Made by a program: the position numbers and the translations under genes
The notes under the pieces: model-generated
What the model saw: the letters and a program-made list of their open reading frames with translations, nothing else
The model's database searches: none
Told to the model about the DNA's origin: nothing
Assembly (NCBI RefSeq): GCF_015160855.1
Contig: NZ_CP063373.1
Location: 8,283,001-8,347,000 of the forward strand
DNA: 64,000 bases
DNA from: Streptomyces ferrugineus
GTDB lineage: Bacteria; Actinomycetota; Actinomycetes; Streptomycetales; Streptomycetaceae
Direction of reading: 5' to 3'
In this document: positions 54,369-63,894 of the stretch, piece after piece
Numbering within the stretch: position 1 is the first letter of the stretch
Layout of the letters: every line of letters begins with the position of its first letter

Positions 54369-57300
54369 CTGCTTGCCTCCTCGACTGTGCCCCCCGTGGC
54401 TGCTTCGGATTCCGTGCTCGGTGTCTGGTTCTGGCCGGTCTGCTCGGCGATCTCCGCCTGTACGTCGCGGTGGCCGGCCTCCGCGCCGCGACGGAAGCCG
54501 CCGAGCCTTCTGCGGAGGGCTTCGGCGTCCACGCCGGTGGTCTGCCGGCGCGGGGCCTGGGCGGGTGCGGTGATCTTCGGGGTGCGCTTGGGCAGGCCCT
54601 TGTCGGTGAGCTGCTCCTCGTCCGGGGCACGGGTGTGCTCCGCCTCGGCTTCGCCTTCGGCGGGACTGTTCCCACCCGCACCGCCCGTGCGACTTTCGTC
54701 GTCGGGTGCGGGTGGCCCCTGTGGGGCGTCCCCGCCGTCGGCGGCCGCGGGTCCGTCGCTCGACTGCGCCGGAATCGCGGCCATCGGCTTCGCCGGGATT
54801 TCCACCGGCGGCTGCGTCGGGGTCTCCGTCGGTTGCGCCGGGGCCTCCGTCGTCGGCTGCGCCGGGGCTCCCACCGACGGCTGCGCCGGGACCTCCGTCC
54901 TCGGCTGCACCGGGGCCCCCACCTCCGGCTGCGCCGGGACCTCCGTCCTCGGCTGCACCGGGGCCCCCACCTCCGGCTGCGCCGAGGCCTCCGTCCTCGG
55001 CTGCACCGGGGCCCCCACCGACGGCTGTGCCGAGGCTTCCGTCGACGGCTGCGTCGGGGCCTCCGTCGTCGGCTGGGTCGGGAGTAGCAGTTCCATGGTC
55101 GTCTCGGCGGGATGCTCGCGCTCCTGCTCCGGCTCGGCCCCGGTCTCCTCCACGGCCTTCTCCGCCAGCTCCACCAGCGGGTCGGCGTTCTTCGCGCGGC
55201 CGCGCAGGACGTTGGAGTTGGCCTCCGCGTCGGCGCCGGGCAGGGAGAAGGCGTGGTGCGGGGCGTCCGCGGGGACCGCTGCGGTGGGGGCCGGTGCCAA
55301 CAGGCCCTTGGGCAGGACCGCGACCGCGGCGATGCCGCCCTGCTTCTGATCGCGGAGCTGGACGCGGATGCCGTGGCGGTGGGCGAGACGGGCGACGACG
55401 TAGAGGCCGAGGCCCAGACCGTCGTCGCCCTCCTGGTCGTAGGAGGCCTCGGGGTCGAAGTCGGCGAGGCGGGCGTTGAGGCGGGTCAGGCGCTCGCCGG
55501 TCATCCCGATGCCCTCGTCCTGCACGGAGAGCATCACCTCGCCGTTCTCCAGCAGCCAGCCGGAGACCTCGACGGGCAGGTCGGGCGGGGAGAACGACGT
55601 CGCGTTCTCCATCAGCTCGGCCAGGAGGTGGGAGAGGTCGTCGGCCGCGAAGCCCGCCACCTGCGCGTGCGGCGGCAACGCGGCGATGCGCACGCGCTCG
55701 TACCGCTCGATCTCGCTGACCGCCGCGCGGACGACGTCGACGAGCGGGACCGGTCCCGCGTGCTGCTGGACATGCTCGGTGCCGGCCAGCACGAGGAGGT
55801 TCTCGCTGTGGCGGCGCATGACCGTGGCGAAGTGGTCGAGCTTGAAGAGGGTCGCGAGGCGCTCGGGGTCCTGTTCGCGCTCTTCCAGGGCCTCGATGAC
55901 ACCGAGCTGCCGCTCGACCAGGCCCAGGGTGCGCAGGGCGAGGTTGACGAAGGTGCTGCCGATGCTGTCGCGCAGTCGCTCCAGCTGGGCGGCGGACTCG
56001 GCGAGTTCGGTGCGCAGCCCCTCGCGGGCGTCGGCCATCTTCTGGCGCTGCCCGACCAGGTGCTTGCGGTCGGACTCCAGGGTGGTGATGCGCTCGTGGA
56101 GGGCGACGGCGTGGGCGTGCAGGGCGTTGACGGAGTCCACGACCTGGGCGAACTCGTCCTTGCGGCCGGTGAACCTGACGGGCTCCTCGGCCGCCGGGTC
56201 CTCGGCCCGGGCGAGCCGCGCGGAACCGAGGCGGAGGACGGCGAGGGGGCGGGTGAGGCTGCGGGCCATGCCGGTGGCGACGCCGACGGCGAGCAGCATC
56301 AGGGCGCCGAGGATCGCGATGCGGATCTCCAGCGCGGTGACGTCGTCGTCGCGGAGCTGCTCCAGGGCCTTGGTGCGGCGGTCGTAGAGGGCGGACTCGG
56401 CGCCGCGCATCAGGTCGACGCGGGCGGAGAGGGCGGCCTCGGCGCGCTCGGTGTCGGTGGCCAGGTCCCGGTCGGAGAGCGTGGCCTGGTCGGTGAGGGA
56501 GGTCAGGTACCGCTCGGCGGTGTCGACCTCGGGGCCGGTGACCGTGGAGTCGTAGGAGGTCCGCGCGGACTTGGGCGCGGTGTCGCGGAAGTCGGCGAGT
56601 GCGGCGTCGGAGCGCACCCGGGCCTGCTGGGCGGCGGCGCTGAGCGCGGCGCGCTGCTTGGCGTCGGCGTCCGAGGAGGTCTCCTGGGTCGACGCGATGC
56701 CGGTGATCGGGTCGATGACGGTCTCGGTGGTGGTCGGCACGCTGAGCGCGGCGAGCAGCAGCCCGCGGGCGGCGGCGGCCTGCTGGACGGCGGTGTCCAG
56801 CTCGGCCAGCGCGTGGGCGCCGGCGCCCGCGCGGGGCGGCAGCTGCTCGGCCAGCCGCTCGGCGAGCCGGTGCAGTTCGGTGATGGCGGCGGAGTAGGCG
56901 TCGTGCGACTGCAGCGCCGTGCTCTTGCCGGTGAGCGCCGCCCTGCGCAGGGCGGCGATGCCGTCGAGGTCGTCGCGCAGCGAGGCGGGGGTGTCGGTGT
57001 CGGCGCGCAGTTCCTCGACCTGTCGGTCGACGCGGGTGCTGCGCTGTTCGCTGGGCGCCTTGGACCTGGGGCGGCCGGCGGCGACGTAGGAGGTGACCTC
57101 GTCGCGCTCGTCGGCCAGGGAGTGGGCGAGGGTGAGCGCGTTCTCGGTCTGTTCGGCGAGGGTCACCAACTGCTGCGCGTCGTGCAGTTGCCCGGAGGCG
57201 GCGACGACCGAGGGGACACCGGCGCCCGCGATGGCGGCGGCGACCACCGCCACGGCCACGATCAGCCGGTTGCGTACGTGGGTCGGGCGCCCCTTGCCCG

Positions 57301-57406
57301 CGGGTGTGGTGTCGGGGGCGGTGCCGGGAGTGGGCTGGGCGCCCCCTGCGGAGGCCGTCTTCTTGCCTGAGCGACGTGGCCGCATCTTCTGCACCGGTGC
57401 TCGCAT
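54365..57406 (-). CDS. cvnA: CvnA-type sensor histidine kinase with nitrate-sensor-like region
   Basis: 1013 residues from ATG at 57406 (ATG at 57385 is an alternative). A membrane helix near 45-65 and another near 350-370 enclose a roughly 290-residue helical outer sensor. Next come a HAMP-like stretch, a coiled coil, and a kinase core with N-box LLAELMENATSFSPP and G-boxes (VQDEGIGM, GDDGLGLGLYVVARLA). The C-terminal 300 residues are disordered, with 16-residue Pro/Gln-rich repeats and a short conserved end (LRRRLGGFRRGAEAG). It heads the conservon operon. Confidence 0.92.
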   Translation of the reverse strand: MRAPVQKMRPRRSGKKTASAGGAQPTPGTAPDTTPAGKGRPTHVRNRLIVAVAVVAAAIAGAGVPSVVAASGQLHDAQQLVTLAEQTENALTLAHSLADERDEVTSYVAAGRPRSKAPSEQRSTRVDRQVEELRADTDTPASLRDDLDGIAALRRAALTGKSTALQSHDAYSAAITELHRLAERLAEQLPPRAGAGAHALAELDTAVQQAAAARGLLLAALSVPTTTETVIDPITGIASTQETSSDADAKQRAALSAAAQQARVRSDAALADFRDTAPKSARTSYDSTVTGPEVDTAERYLTSLTDQATLSDRDLATDTERAEAALSARVDLMRGAESALYDRRTKALEQLRDDDVTALEIRIAILGALMLLAVGVATGMARSLTRPLAVLRLGSARLARAEDPAAEEPVRFTGRKDEFAQVVDSVNALHAHAVALHERITTLESDRKHLVGQRQKMADAREGLRTELAESAAQLERLRDSIGSTFVNLALRTLGLVERQLGVIEALEEREQDPERLATLFKLDHFATVMRRHSENLLVLAGTEHVQQHAGPVPLVDVVRAAVSEIERYERVRIAALPPHAQVAGFAADDLSHLLAELMENATSFSPPDLPVEVSGWLLENGEVMLSVQDEGIGMTGERLTRLNARLADFDPEASYDQEGDDGLGLGLYVVARLAHRHGIRVQLRDQKQGGIAAVAVLPKGLLAPAPTAAVPADAPHHAFSLPGADAEANSNVLRGRAKNADPLVELAEKAVEETGAEPEQEREHPAETTMELLLPTQPTTEAPTQPSTEASAQPSVGAPVQPRTEASAQPEVGAPVQPRTEVPAQPEVGAPVQPRTEVPAQPSVGAPAQPTTEAPAQPTETPTQPPVEIPAKPMAAIPAQSSDGPAAADGGDAPQGPPAPDDESRTGGAGGNSPAEGEAEAEHTRAPDEEQLTDKGLPKRTPKITAPAQAPRRQTTGVDAEALRRRLGGFRRGAEAGHRDVQAEIAEQTGQNQTPSTESEAATGGTVEEASS
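54826..55080 (-). repeat. 48-bp tandem repeats encoding a Pro/Gln-rich linker in CvnA
   Basis: About five degenerate copies of a 48-bp unit encode AQP(S/E)VGAPVQPRTE(V/A)(P/S)-type 16-residue repeats. Two adjacent copies are nearly identical at the DNA level, indicating recent expansion. The segment keeps the reading frame and lies in a disordered linker. Confidence 0.8.
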
Positions 57407-57811
57407 TCCTGACTCGTGATACCCATGGTCCGGATGACGCCCCGTCAACTTCCGTCGACGGTACGCACACCCCTCCCCCAAGCTCTCGACTTGGCTCGAG
57501 CAGGGGGTGCCCTCACCGGTCCCCGACCCTCCCAGTGCCGGTGGGCAACGGTCGCGCATCACCCGACCCGCCACCCGAAGGAGTGAACCCCGGAGGGGAG
57601 TTGGCGGGCAAGTTCCTCCGGCGCCCGCACATGCCTTGCGCGGCGGGCCGGTTGGACGTCTGCGGCGGGCGATGGCAATATTCGCCGCCACGCCCGTCCG
57701 GAGCCTGCCATTCCACCTCAAATCAGGCGCCTGACCTGCGCGGCCGTACCGATTGGGCGACCGATGCGGCCCCTTCGCGAACTGTGTGAAGGGCTCGTGC
57801 AGACTGGCCGG
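57407..57811. other. Divergent promoter region of the conservon, with a dispersed repeat
   Basis: 405 bp without a convincing gene. At about 57470-57513, CCTCCCCCAAGCTCTCGACT continues to GAGCAGGGGGTGCCC. I recognise this as a frequent interspersed inverted-repeat sequence in Streptomyces. The remainder should hold the promoters of cvnA and of the PP2C-like gene; no motif could be assigned. Confidence 0.5.
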
Positions 57812-58600
57812 ATGCGAACAGAGCTTGTTTCGGAGCCCGGCGATCCGGCCCGCCCCAACGAGGACTTCGCCGGTGTCGGCCTTCCCGCCTCGGGACAGGG
57901 CGGCGCGCTGGTGGTCCTGGACGGAGTGACCCCACCGAGGGGCGAGACGGGCTGTCTGCATTCCGTCCACTGGTTCACCGCGCGACTCGGCGGAGCCCTG
58001 ACCGAACTGACCGTTTCACTCCCCGATGTTCCCCTCTCCGAAGCCCTGGCCCGCGCCATCTCGCGTACCGCTGACGCACACCGGGAAACCTGTGACCTTT
58101 CTCACCCACGCACCCCACAGGCAACGGTGGTCCTGGCGCGCTGGTCGGCGCGGTCGGTGGAGTACCTGATCCTCTCGGACTCGACCCTGCTGGCGGAGTC
58201 GCCGGACGGCACGGTCACGCCCTACCTGGACGACCGGCTGTCCCGCCTCCCCCGCGCCTCCCTGGCCACGGACGCCGTGATCGACGCCCACGTCCGCAAC
58301 AAGGAGGGCGGCTTCTTCACGGCGGCCGCGGATCCGTCGGTGGCGGCACGGGCGGTGACGGGGGTGCTGCCGCGCGCCGAGGTGCGGACGCTGACCGCTC
58401 TGACGGACGGGGCGACCCGGTGGGTGGAGAAGTTCCGGGAGGGCGACTGGGCCGACTGCTTCACCTTCGTACGCAAGGAGGGCGCGCGGGCGCTGGTGGA
58501 CCGGGTACGGGAGCTGGAGCTGGCCGACGCGCGGGAGCGGACGTATCTGCGGCGCGGCAAGACGCACGACGATGCGACGGTCGTGCACGTGGAGCTGTGA
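57812..58600 (+). CDS. PP2C-like phosphatase domain protein
   Basis: 262 residues. PP2C landmarks are present though divergent: PARPNEDFAGVG at the start, ALVVLDGVT (the metal-binding Asp-Gly pair), then ILSDSTLL and ALTDGATRW, and a C-terminal DDATVVHVEL. It lacks the serine-rich sensor domains of Streptomyces SpoIIE-type PP2C proteins. It probably dephosphorylates a protein Ser/Thr. It stands alone, divergent from the conservon. Confidence 0.8.
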   Translation: MRTELVSEPGDPARPNEDFAGVGLPASGQGGALVVLDGVTPPRGETGCLHSVHWFTARLGGALTELTVSLPDVPLSEALARAISRTADAHRETCDLSHPRTPQATVVLARWSARSVEYLILSDSTLLAESPDGTVTPYLDDRLSRLPRASLATDAVIDAHVRNKEGGFFTAAADPSVAARAVTGVLPRAEVRTLTALTDGATRWVEKFREGDWADCFTFVRKEGARALVDRVRELELADARERTYLRRGKTHDDATVVHVEL

Positions 58601-58769
58601 GCCCAGGCCTGCGGCGGAAGCGGCGTCGTCCGCGCGGGGGACCTCCATCGCCGCCGCCCGGGTTCAGGCGTGGCTCTCGGCGGTGCCGGACGGTCGTACC
58701 GGACGCACTCGGACTTTCGCCCGGCAGCCGCCGTCTCCGACACGGGCCCTGAGCCTCTCGCGGGGGCGG

Positions 58770-59219
58770 CTACTTCTCCATCTCTCGGTTGAGCTGGTTC
58801 AGCAGTCGGGCCAGCTCTGCCACCTCGCGCCGGTCCCAGTTCGACATCTGCTCGACGTAGCGGGCCCGTCGGGCCTCCCGGACCTTGGCGACCCGCCGGC
58901 GGCCCTCCTGCGTGAGGTGGACCAGCCACGCCCGGCCGTCGGCGGGGTCCGGCTCGCGGGCGACCAGGCCGAGGTCCTCCAGGGCACGCAGCTGGCGGGA
59001 CATGGTGGCCTTGCCGACGCCGATGTAGGCGGCGAGTTCGGTGGCCCGCAGGCGCCCGGCGTCGTCCAGACGGACCAGCAGGCCGTACGCCGCGGACTCC
59101 AGGTCCGGATGGACCTCGCGGGCCATCTCGCCCTGCTTGGCCCGGGCGCGGCGCAACAGCACGGTCAACTCGCGTTCGAGATCGAGGAACTCGGGCTGGT
59201 CCAGACCACCACCGGACAT
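58770..59219 (-). CDS. MarR-family regulator
   Basis: 149 residues from ATG at 59219; GTG at 59264 would add 15 Gly/Asp-rich residues. The winged helix is typical (LRATELAAYIGVGKATMSRQLRALEDLGLV, then DPADGRAWLVHLTQEG). MarR proteins are dimeric repressors released by small ligands. No target is evident; the roughly 290-bp region upstream towards the lysozyme gene shows no obvious gene or operator. Confidence 0.9.
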   Translation of the reverse strand: MSGGGLDQPEFLDLERELTVLLRRARAKQGEMAREVHPDLESAAYGLLVRLDDAGRLRATELAAYIGVGKATMSRQLRALEDLGLVAREPDPADGRAWLVHLTQEGRRRVAKVREARRARYVEQMSNWDRREVAELARLLNQLNREMEK

Positions 59220-59513
59220 CCCGGACCCGCCCCGCCGTCCGTCGCCGTTTCCGTCTTCGTGCACGTCAGCTCTGCCTCGATTTCCCGGTCCGTGAAAGTT
59301 TCCGCCGACCACCGTCATTGCCGCAGCTTCGCCAGTATTTCGCAGGCGTAGACCAACGGCAGCCCCCGGACCCCCTTTCACCTGCCCTTCCGGCTGCCCG
59401 GCTTCTCTATCAGAAACCGCGCCTGGCATGCCCACGCCCCAGCCTGGACACCCTCTCGTCACAGGACACGCACATTCCCCCACCGAGCGTCACCGCGCCT
59501 TCGGAGGCACGCT

Positions 59514-60341
59514 ATGCCCGTGCACAGACCCGAACACCTCCGCCCCCGCCGCCGACCCCTGCTCACCGCCCTCCCGCTCCTCGTCGTCCTGATACTCGCC
59601 ACCCAGCCCGCCCCCGCGTCCGCCGACGACACCCCGCCGCGCGGCTCGGCCTACATGGGCATGGGCGTCATGGCCCACGACGGCGAGGACGGCCTCCCCG
59701 TCTCCGACCTGGCAGCTCAGACGGAAGGCGTCGACGTCTCCAGCCACCAGGGCGACGTCGCCTGGCAGACCCTGTGGGACAGCGGGGTGAAGTGGGCCTA
59801 TGTGAAGGCCACCGAGGGGACGTACTACACCAACCCGTCCTTCACCCAGCAGTACAACGGCTCCTACGACGTCGGCATGATCCGCGGCGCGTACCACTTC
59901 GCGACGCCGGACACCACCGATGGAGCAACCCAGGCGGACTATTTCGTCGACCACGGCGGCGGCTGGTCCCGCGACGGCAAGACGCTGCCCGGCGCCCTCG
60001 ACATCGAGTGGAACCCGTACGGGGACGCCTGCTACGGCAAGTCGCCGAGCGCGATGGTCACCTGGATCCGCGACTTCCTGAACCGGTACAAGGCCCGCAC
60101 CGGCCGCGCCCCGGTCATCTACACGGCCACGAACTGGTGGAAGCAGTGCACCGGCAACCACAGCGGCTTCGCCACCACCAACCCGCTGTGGGTCGCCAGG
60201 TACGCGGCACAGGTGGGGGAACTGCCGGCCGGCTGGAGCTACTACACGATGTGGCAGTACACGTCCTCCGGACCGACCGTCGGCGACCACAACAAGTTCA
60301 ACGGCGCCCTCGACAGGGTCGTGGCGCTCGCCAACGGCTAG
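59514..60341 (+). CDS. Secreted GH25 lysozyme (cellosyl type)
   Basis: 275 residues. A signal peptide (LLTALPLLVVLILATQPAPASA) leads into a GH25 N-acetylmuramidase with catalytic acids in GVDVSSHQGDV and ALDIEWNPYG. Aromatic residues line the cleft (NWWKQC, YYTMWQYTSSG). Length and layout match the single-domain Streptomyces lysozymes that cleave peptidoglycan including O-acetylated forms. It is monocistronic, ending at a strong inverted repeat. Confidence 0.95.
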   Translation: MPVHRPEHLRPRRRPLLTALPLLVVLILATQPAPASADDTPPRGSAYMGMGVMAHDGEDGLPVSDLAAQTEGVDVSSHQGDVAWQTLWDSGVKWAYVKATEGTYYTNPSFTQQYNGSYDVGMIRGAYHFATPDTTDGATQADYFVDHGGGWSRDGKTLPGALDIEWNPYGDACYGKSPSAMVTWIRDFLNRYKARTGRAPVIYTATNWWKQCTGNHSGFATTNPLWVARYAAQVGELPAGWSYYTMWQYTSSGPTVGDHNKFNGALDRVVALANG

Positions 60342-60359
60342 CGACAGCCAGCACGGCGA

Positions 60360-60391
60360 GGGCCCGGGCCTCCCTCACGGGACCCGGGCCC
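60360..60391. terminator. Inverted repeat between lysozyme and lon
   Basis: GGGCCCGGG (60360-60368) and its complement (60383-60391) form a 9-bp GC stem with a 14-nt loop between two convergent genes. It can serve as a bidirectional terminator. Confidence 0.75.
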
Positions 60392-60411
60392 TGCCTCTCC
60401 GGACGCGTCCG

Positions 60412-62826
60412 TCACGCCGCGACCGGAACCTCGGGCGCCGCGCCGTCGGTGGCCGGCGTCAGCGCCAGTTCCAGGACCTGGCGGACGTCGGTCACGGCGT
60501 GGACGTCGAGCTTGTCCAGCACCTCGGCCGGGACGTCGTCCAGGTCGGGCTCGTTGCGCTTCGGGATGACCACCGTGGTCACCCCGGCGCGGTGCGCGGC
60601 GAGCAGCTTCTGCTTCACGCCGCCGATCGGCAGGACCCGGCCGGTCAGCGACACCTCGCCGGTCATCGCCACGTCCGTGCGCACCAGCCGCCCGCTCAGC
60701 AGCGACGCCAGTGCCGTCGTCATCGTGACGCCGGCGCTCGGGCCGTCCTTCGGCACCGCGCCCGCCGGGAAGTGGATGTGCACGCCCCGGTCCTTCAGGT
60801 CGGCGACCGGCAGCTCCAGTTCGGCGCCGTGCGAGCGCAGGAAGGACAGGGCGATCTGCGCGCTCTCCTTCATCACGTCACCCAGCTGCCCGGTCAGCGT
60901 CAGCCCTGCCGCGCCGGTCTCCGGGTCGGCCAGCGACGCCTCCACGAACAGCACGTCACCGCCCGCTCCCGTGACCGCGAGCCCCGTCGCCACGCCGGGC
61001 ACCGCCGTACGGCGCTCCGCCGGGTCCTGGGCGGACTCGGGCACGTGGTGCGGCCGGCCGATCAGGCCCCGCAGGTCGCCCTCGCCGATCGTGAACGGCA
61101 GTTCCCGGTCGCCCAGTTCGTGCTGGGCCGCCACCTTGCGCAGCAGCCGCGCGATGGACCGCTCGAGGTTGCGCACGCCCGCCTCGCGCGTGTACTCGCC
61201 GGCGAGCCTGCGCAGCGCGCCGTCGTCGATGGCGACCTCGTCCGTCTTCAGTCCCGCCCGCTCCAGCTGGCGCGGGAGCAGGTGGTCACGGGCGATGACG
61301 ATCTTCTCGTCCTCGGTGTAGCCGTCGAGCCGGACCAGTTCCATCCGGTCGAGCAGGGCCTCGGGGATGGCCTCCAGAACGTTGGCCGTGGCCAGGAAGA
61401 CCACGTCCGACAGGTCCAGTTCCACCTCCAGGTAGTGGTCCCGGAAGGTGTGGTTCTGGGCCGGGTCGAGCACCTCCAGCAGAGCGGCCGCCGGGTCGCC
61501 CCGGAAGTCGGAGCCCACCTTGTCGATCTCGTCCAGCAGGACGACCGGGTTCATCGAGCCGGCCTCCTTGATGGCACGCACGATCCGGCCGGGCAGCGCG
61601 CCGACGTACGTACGCCGGTGACCGCGGATCTCGGCCTCGTCGCGGACGCCGCCGAGGGCGACCCGGACGAACTTGCGCCCCATCGCGTGCGCGACGGACT
61701 CCCCGAGCGAGGTCTTGCCGACGCCGGGCGGGCCGACGAGCGCGAGCACGGCACCGCCGCGCCGCCCGCCTACGACACCGAGGCCGCGGTCGGTACGGCG
61801 CTTGCGCACCGCCAGGTACTCGGTGATCCGCTCCTTCACGTCCTCCAGACCGGCGTGCTCGGCGTCCAGCACGCCCTTCGCGCCCTGGATGTCGTAGGCG
61901 TCCTCGGTCCGCTCGCTCCAGGGCAGTTCGAGCACCGTGTCCAGCCAGGTGCGGATCCACGATCCCTCGGGCGACTGGTCGCTGGACCGCTCCAGCTTGT
62001 CGACCTCCTTGAGCGCGGCCTCGCGGACCTTCTCGGGCAGGTCGGCGGCCTCGACCCGGGCGCGGTAGTCGTCCGACTCCTCGCCGTCCTGCTCGCCGTT
62101 CAGCTCGCGCAGCTCCTTGCGTACGGCTTCGAGCTGACGGCGCAGCAGGAACTCGCGCTGCTGCTTGTCGACGCCTTCCTGGACGTCCTTGGCGATGGTC
62201 TCGGCGACGTCCTGCTCGGCGAGGTGGTCACGCAGCTGCTGGGTGGCGAGCTTCAGCCGGGCCACCGGGTCGGCGGTCTCCAGCAGCTCGACCTTCTGAT
62301 CGGTGGTCAGGAAGGGCGAGTACCCGGAGTTGTCGGCGAGCTGGGACACATCGTCGATGGCCTGCACGCGATCGACGACCTGCCAGGCGCCGCGCTTGCG
62401 CAGCCAGGCGGTGGCGAGGGCCTTGTACTCCTTCACCAGCTCGCCGACCTGTCCGGGCAGCGGCTCGGGCACGCTCTCGTCGATCCGGGTCCCCTCGACC
62501 CACAGTGCGGCACCCGGCCCGGTCGTCCCGGCGCCGATCCGCACCCGACCGCGCCCGCGGATCAGGGCCCCGGGGTCGCCGTCGGCCAGCCGGCCGACCT
62601 GCTCGACGGTGCCGAGCACACCGGTGCCCGGGTACGTCCCGTCGATGCGCGGCACCAACAGCACCCTGGGCTTTCCGGGTGTGGCCCGGGCGGCGGCCTG
62701 GGCGGCCTCCACCGCGGCGCGTACATCGGCGTCGTTCAAGTCCAGCGGGACCACCATCCCGGGCAGCACGACGTCGTCGTCGAGCGGCAGCACGGGCAGG
62801 GTGAGCGATGTGGACGTTGAAGCCAT
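60412..62826 (-). CDS. lon: Lon ATP-dependent protease
   Basis: 804 residues, full length for bacterial Lon. Domains: N-terminal substrate-binding domain (starts [20 protein letters not shown]), AAA+ module with GPPGVGKTS (Lys371) and VLLDEIDKV, and a C-terminal Ser-Lys peptidase with PKDGPSAGV (Ser697) and GGVKQKLL (Lys738). It degrades misfolded and regulatory proteins in the cytoplasm. The HspR-type operator 23 bp upstream of the start indicates heat-shock repression control. Confidence 0.97.
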   Translation of the reverse strand: MASTSTSLTLPVLPLDDDVVLPGMVVPLDLNDADVRAAVEAAQAAARATPGKPRVLLVPRIDGTYPGTGVLGTVEQVGRLADGDPGALIRGRGRVRIGAGTTGPGAALWVEGTRIDESVPEPLPGQVGELVKEYKALATAWLRKRGAWQVVDRVQAIDDVSQLADNSGYSPFLTTDQKVELLETADPVARLKLATQQLRDHLAEQDVAETIAKDVQEGVDKQQREFLLRRQLEAVRKELRELNGEQDGEESDDYRARVEAADLPEKVREAALKEVDKLERSSDQSPEGSWIRTWLDTVLELPWSERTEDAYDIQGAKGVLDAEHAGLEDVKERITEYLAVRKRRTDRGLGVVGGRRGGAVLALVGPPGVGKTSLGESVAHAMGRKFVRVALGGVRDEAEIRGHRRTYVGALPGRIVRAIKEAGSMNPVVLLDEIDKVGSDFRGDPAAALLEVLDPAQNHTFRDHYLEVELDLSDVVFLATANVLEAIPEALLDRMELVRLDGYTEDEKIVIARDHLLPRQLERAGLKTDEVAIDDGALRRLAGEYTREAGVRNLERSIARLLRKVAAQHELGDRELPFTIGEGDLRGLIGRPHHVPESAQDPAERRTAVPGVATGLAVTGAGGDVLFVEASLADPETGAAGLTLTGQLGDVMKESAQIALSFLRSHGAELELPVADLKDRGVHIHFPAGAVPKDGPSAGVTMTTALASLLSGRLVRTDVAMTGEVSLTGRVLPIGGVKQKLLAAHRAGVTTVVIPKRNEPDLDDVPAEVLDKLDVHAVTDVRQVLELALTPATDGAAPEVPVAA

Positions 62827-62848
62827 GATCTCCCCTTAGGCAGTCAAG

Positions 62849-62867
62849 TTGAGTTATGCCGACTCAA
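62849..62867. promoter_or_regulatory. HAIR element (HspR operator) upstream of lon
   Basis: TTGAGT-N7-ACTCAA at 62849-62867 matches the core of the HAIR consensus CTTGAGT-N7-ACTCAAG, to which HspR binds. It lies just before lon, a known HspR-regulon member in Streptomyces as I recall. A wider partial symmetry (TCAAG...CTTGA) surrounds it. Confidence 0.85.
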
Positions 62868-62915
62868 TGCTTGAGGGAGCCCTGATGTTCCCCGCCATCC
62901 GTTCGCTGTCAGCGA

Positions 62916-63701
62916 TCAGCTCCTCGACAGCCGGTGACCTCGGCTTTTGTGCCAGCGCCGCACCATCGGCCACAGACCCACCCCGACGATCAGGGCGAAC
63001 AGATGCCCCCAGTTGGTCAGCGGGTCCGTGAGGTTCAGCAGGTCCTGGATCAGCAGCCCCCCGAACAGCGCCGGCACCGACCACCGCAGCCACGGCCGCA
63101 GCAGCCCGGCCAGCGCGCCGACGCTCGCCGCGACGCCGAAGCTGACGCCGTAGTCGAGTCGGTGCAGCGAACTGCCGGGAAGGTGGCCGGCCAGCACCGC
63201 GAGCCCCACCGGAACCTCGGTCGCGAGGGTGGCCAGGACATGCCCGGCCAGGAAGACGACGGCCGTGCGCGCACCGCCGACGCGCCGCTCCAGCGCGGTG
63301 AGCACGAGCAGGAAGCAGAGGGTGTACGGCGCCGTGATCCCGCCCGCCGTCCACAGCGCACTGGCGAGCAGCACCAGCATCGGCGTGCGCACGAGGTGGG
63401 CCACATCGGTGCTGGAGCCCTGGTGCAGGGCGTGGACGAGGACCGGGTCGGCGTAGGCGGCGAACAGGGAGGTGACGGCCAGTACGGCGCCGAAGGCGAA
63501 GGTGAACGGGGTGCCGGTCGGGGTGGGAAGCAGGCGCCAGGGCCGGAGGGACCGGACTCGCGCCGCCGGGGCCTCACCCTCGGCGACCTCGGCGACCTCG
63601 ACGACGCCCGGCGCCGCACCGACGGCACCCGGCAGCGGCCCGCGCTGCCGCGGCATCCCGTCCAGCAGCTTGGGCGCCTCCGCCGTCACAGTCCGTTTCA
63701 A
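62916..63701 (-). CDS. Rhomboid-like membrane protein
   Basis: 261 residues from TTG at 63701, which has GGAAGGAG 9 bp upstream; GTG at 63743 is an alternative. After a soluble 55-residue N-terminus there are about six membrane helices. DYGVSFGVAAS contains a GxSxG-like serine and NWGHLFALIVGVGL a late histidine, the arrangement of rhomboid intramembrane serine proteases. The family in actinomycetes is uncharacterised and activity is uncertain. It reads in the same direction as lon but starts separately. Confidence 0.7.
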   Translation of the reverse strand: MKRTVTAEAPKLLDGMPRQRGPLPGAVGAAPGVVEVAEVAEGEAPAARVRSLRPWRLLPTPTGTPFTFAFGAVLAVTSLFAAYADPVLVHALHQGSSTDVAHLVRTPMLVLLASALWTAGGITAPYTLCFLLVLTALERRVGGARTAVVFLAGHVLATLATEVPVGLAVLAGHLPGSSLHRLDYGVSFGVAASVGALAGLLRPWLRWSVPALFGGLLIQDLLNLTDPLTNWGHLFALIVGVGLWPMVRRWHKSRGHRLSRS

Positions 63702-63894
63702 GGTGAGGCGCTCCTTCCGATCACCCCACCCTTGGACCGCCACCCACCCATGTCTGTGATCAGCGCCACACCTGGGCCGATTCTCAGCAACCTCTCAAGA
63801 ACCACTCGCGTCTTACGGGGTTCGCACCCCGTCAACCCGGAGCGCCCCGGGTAATTCCCCCGGCCGGGCCAACCGGAGCTGCGAGGATGACCCG

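Noticed and set aside
54826..55080. CRISPR array
   Set aside because: The repeats are contiguous 48-bp in-frame coding units with no spacers, inside cvnA.
55112..57370. Long plus-strand frame opposite cvnA
   Set aside because: Low-complexity Gly/Val/Ala/Asp translation; the minus strand encodes the recognisable kinase.
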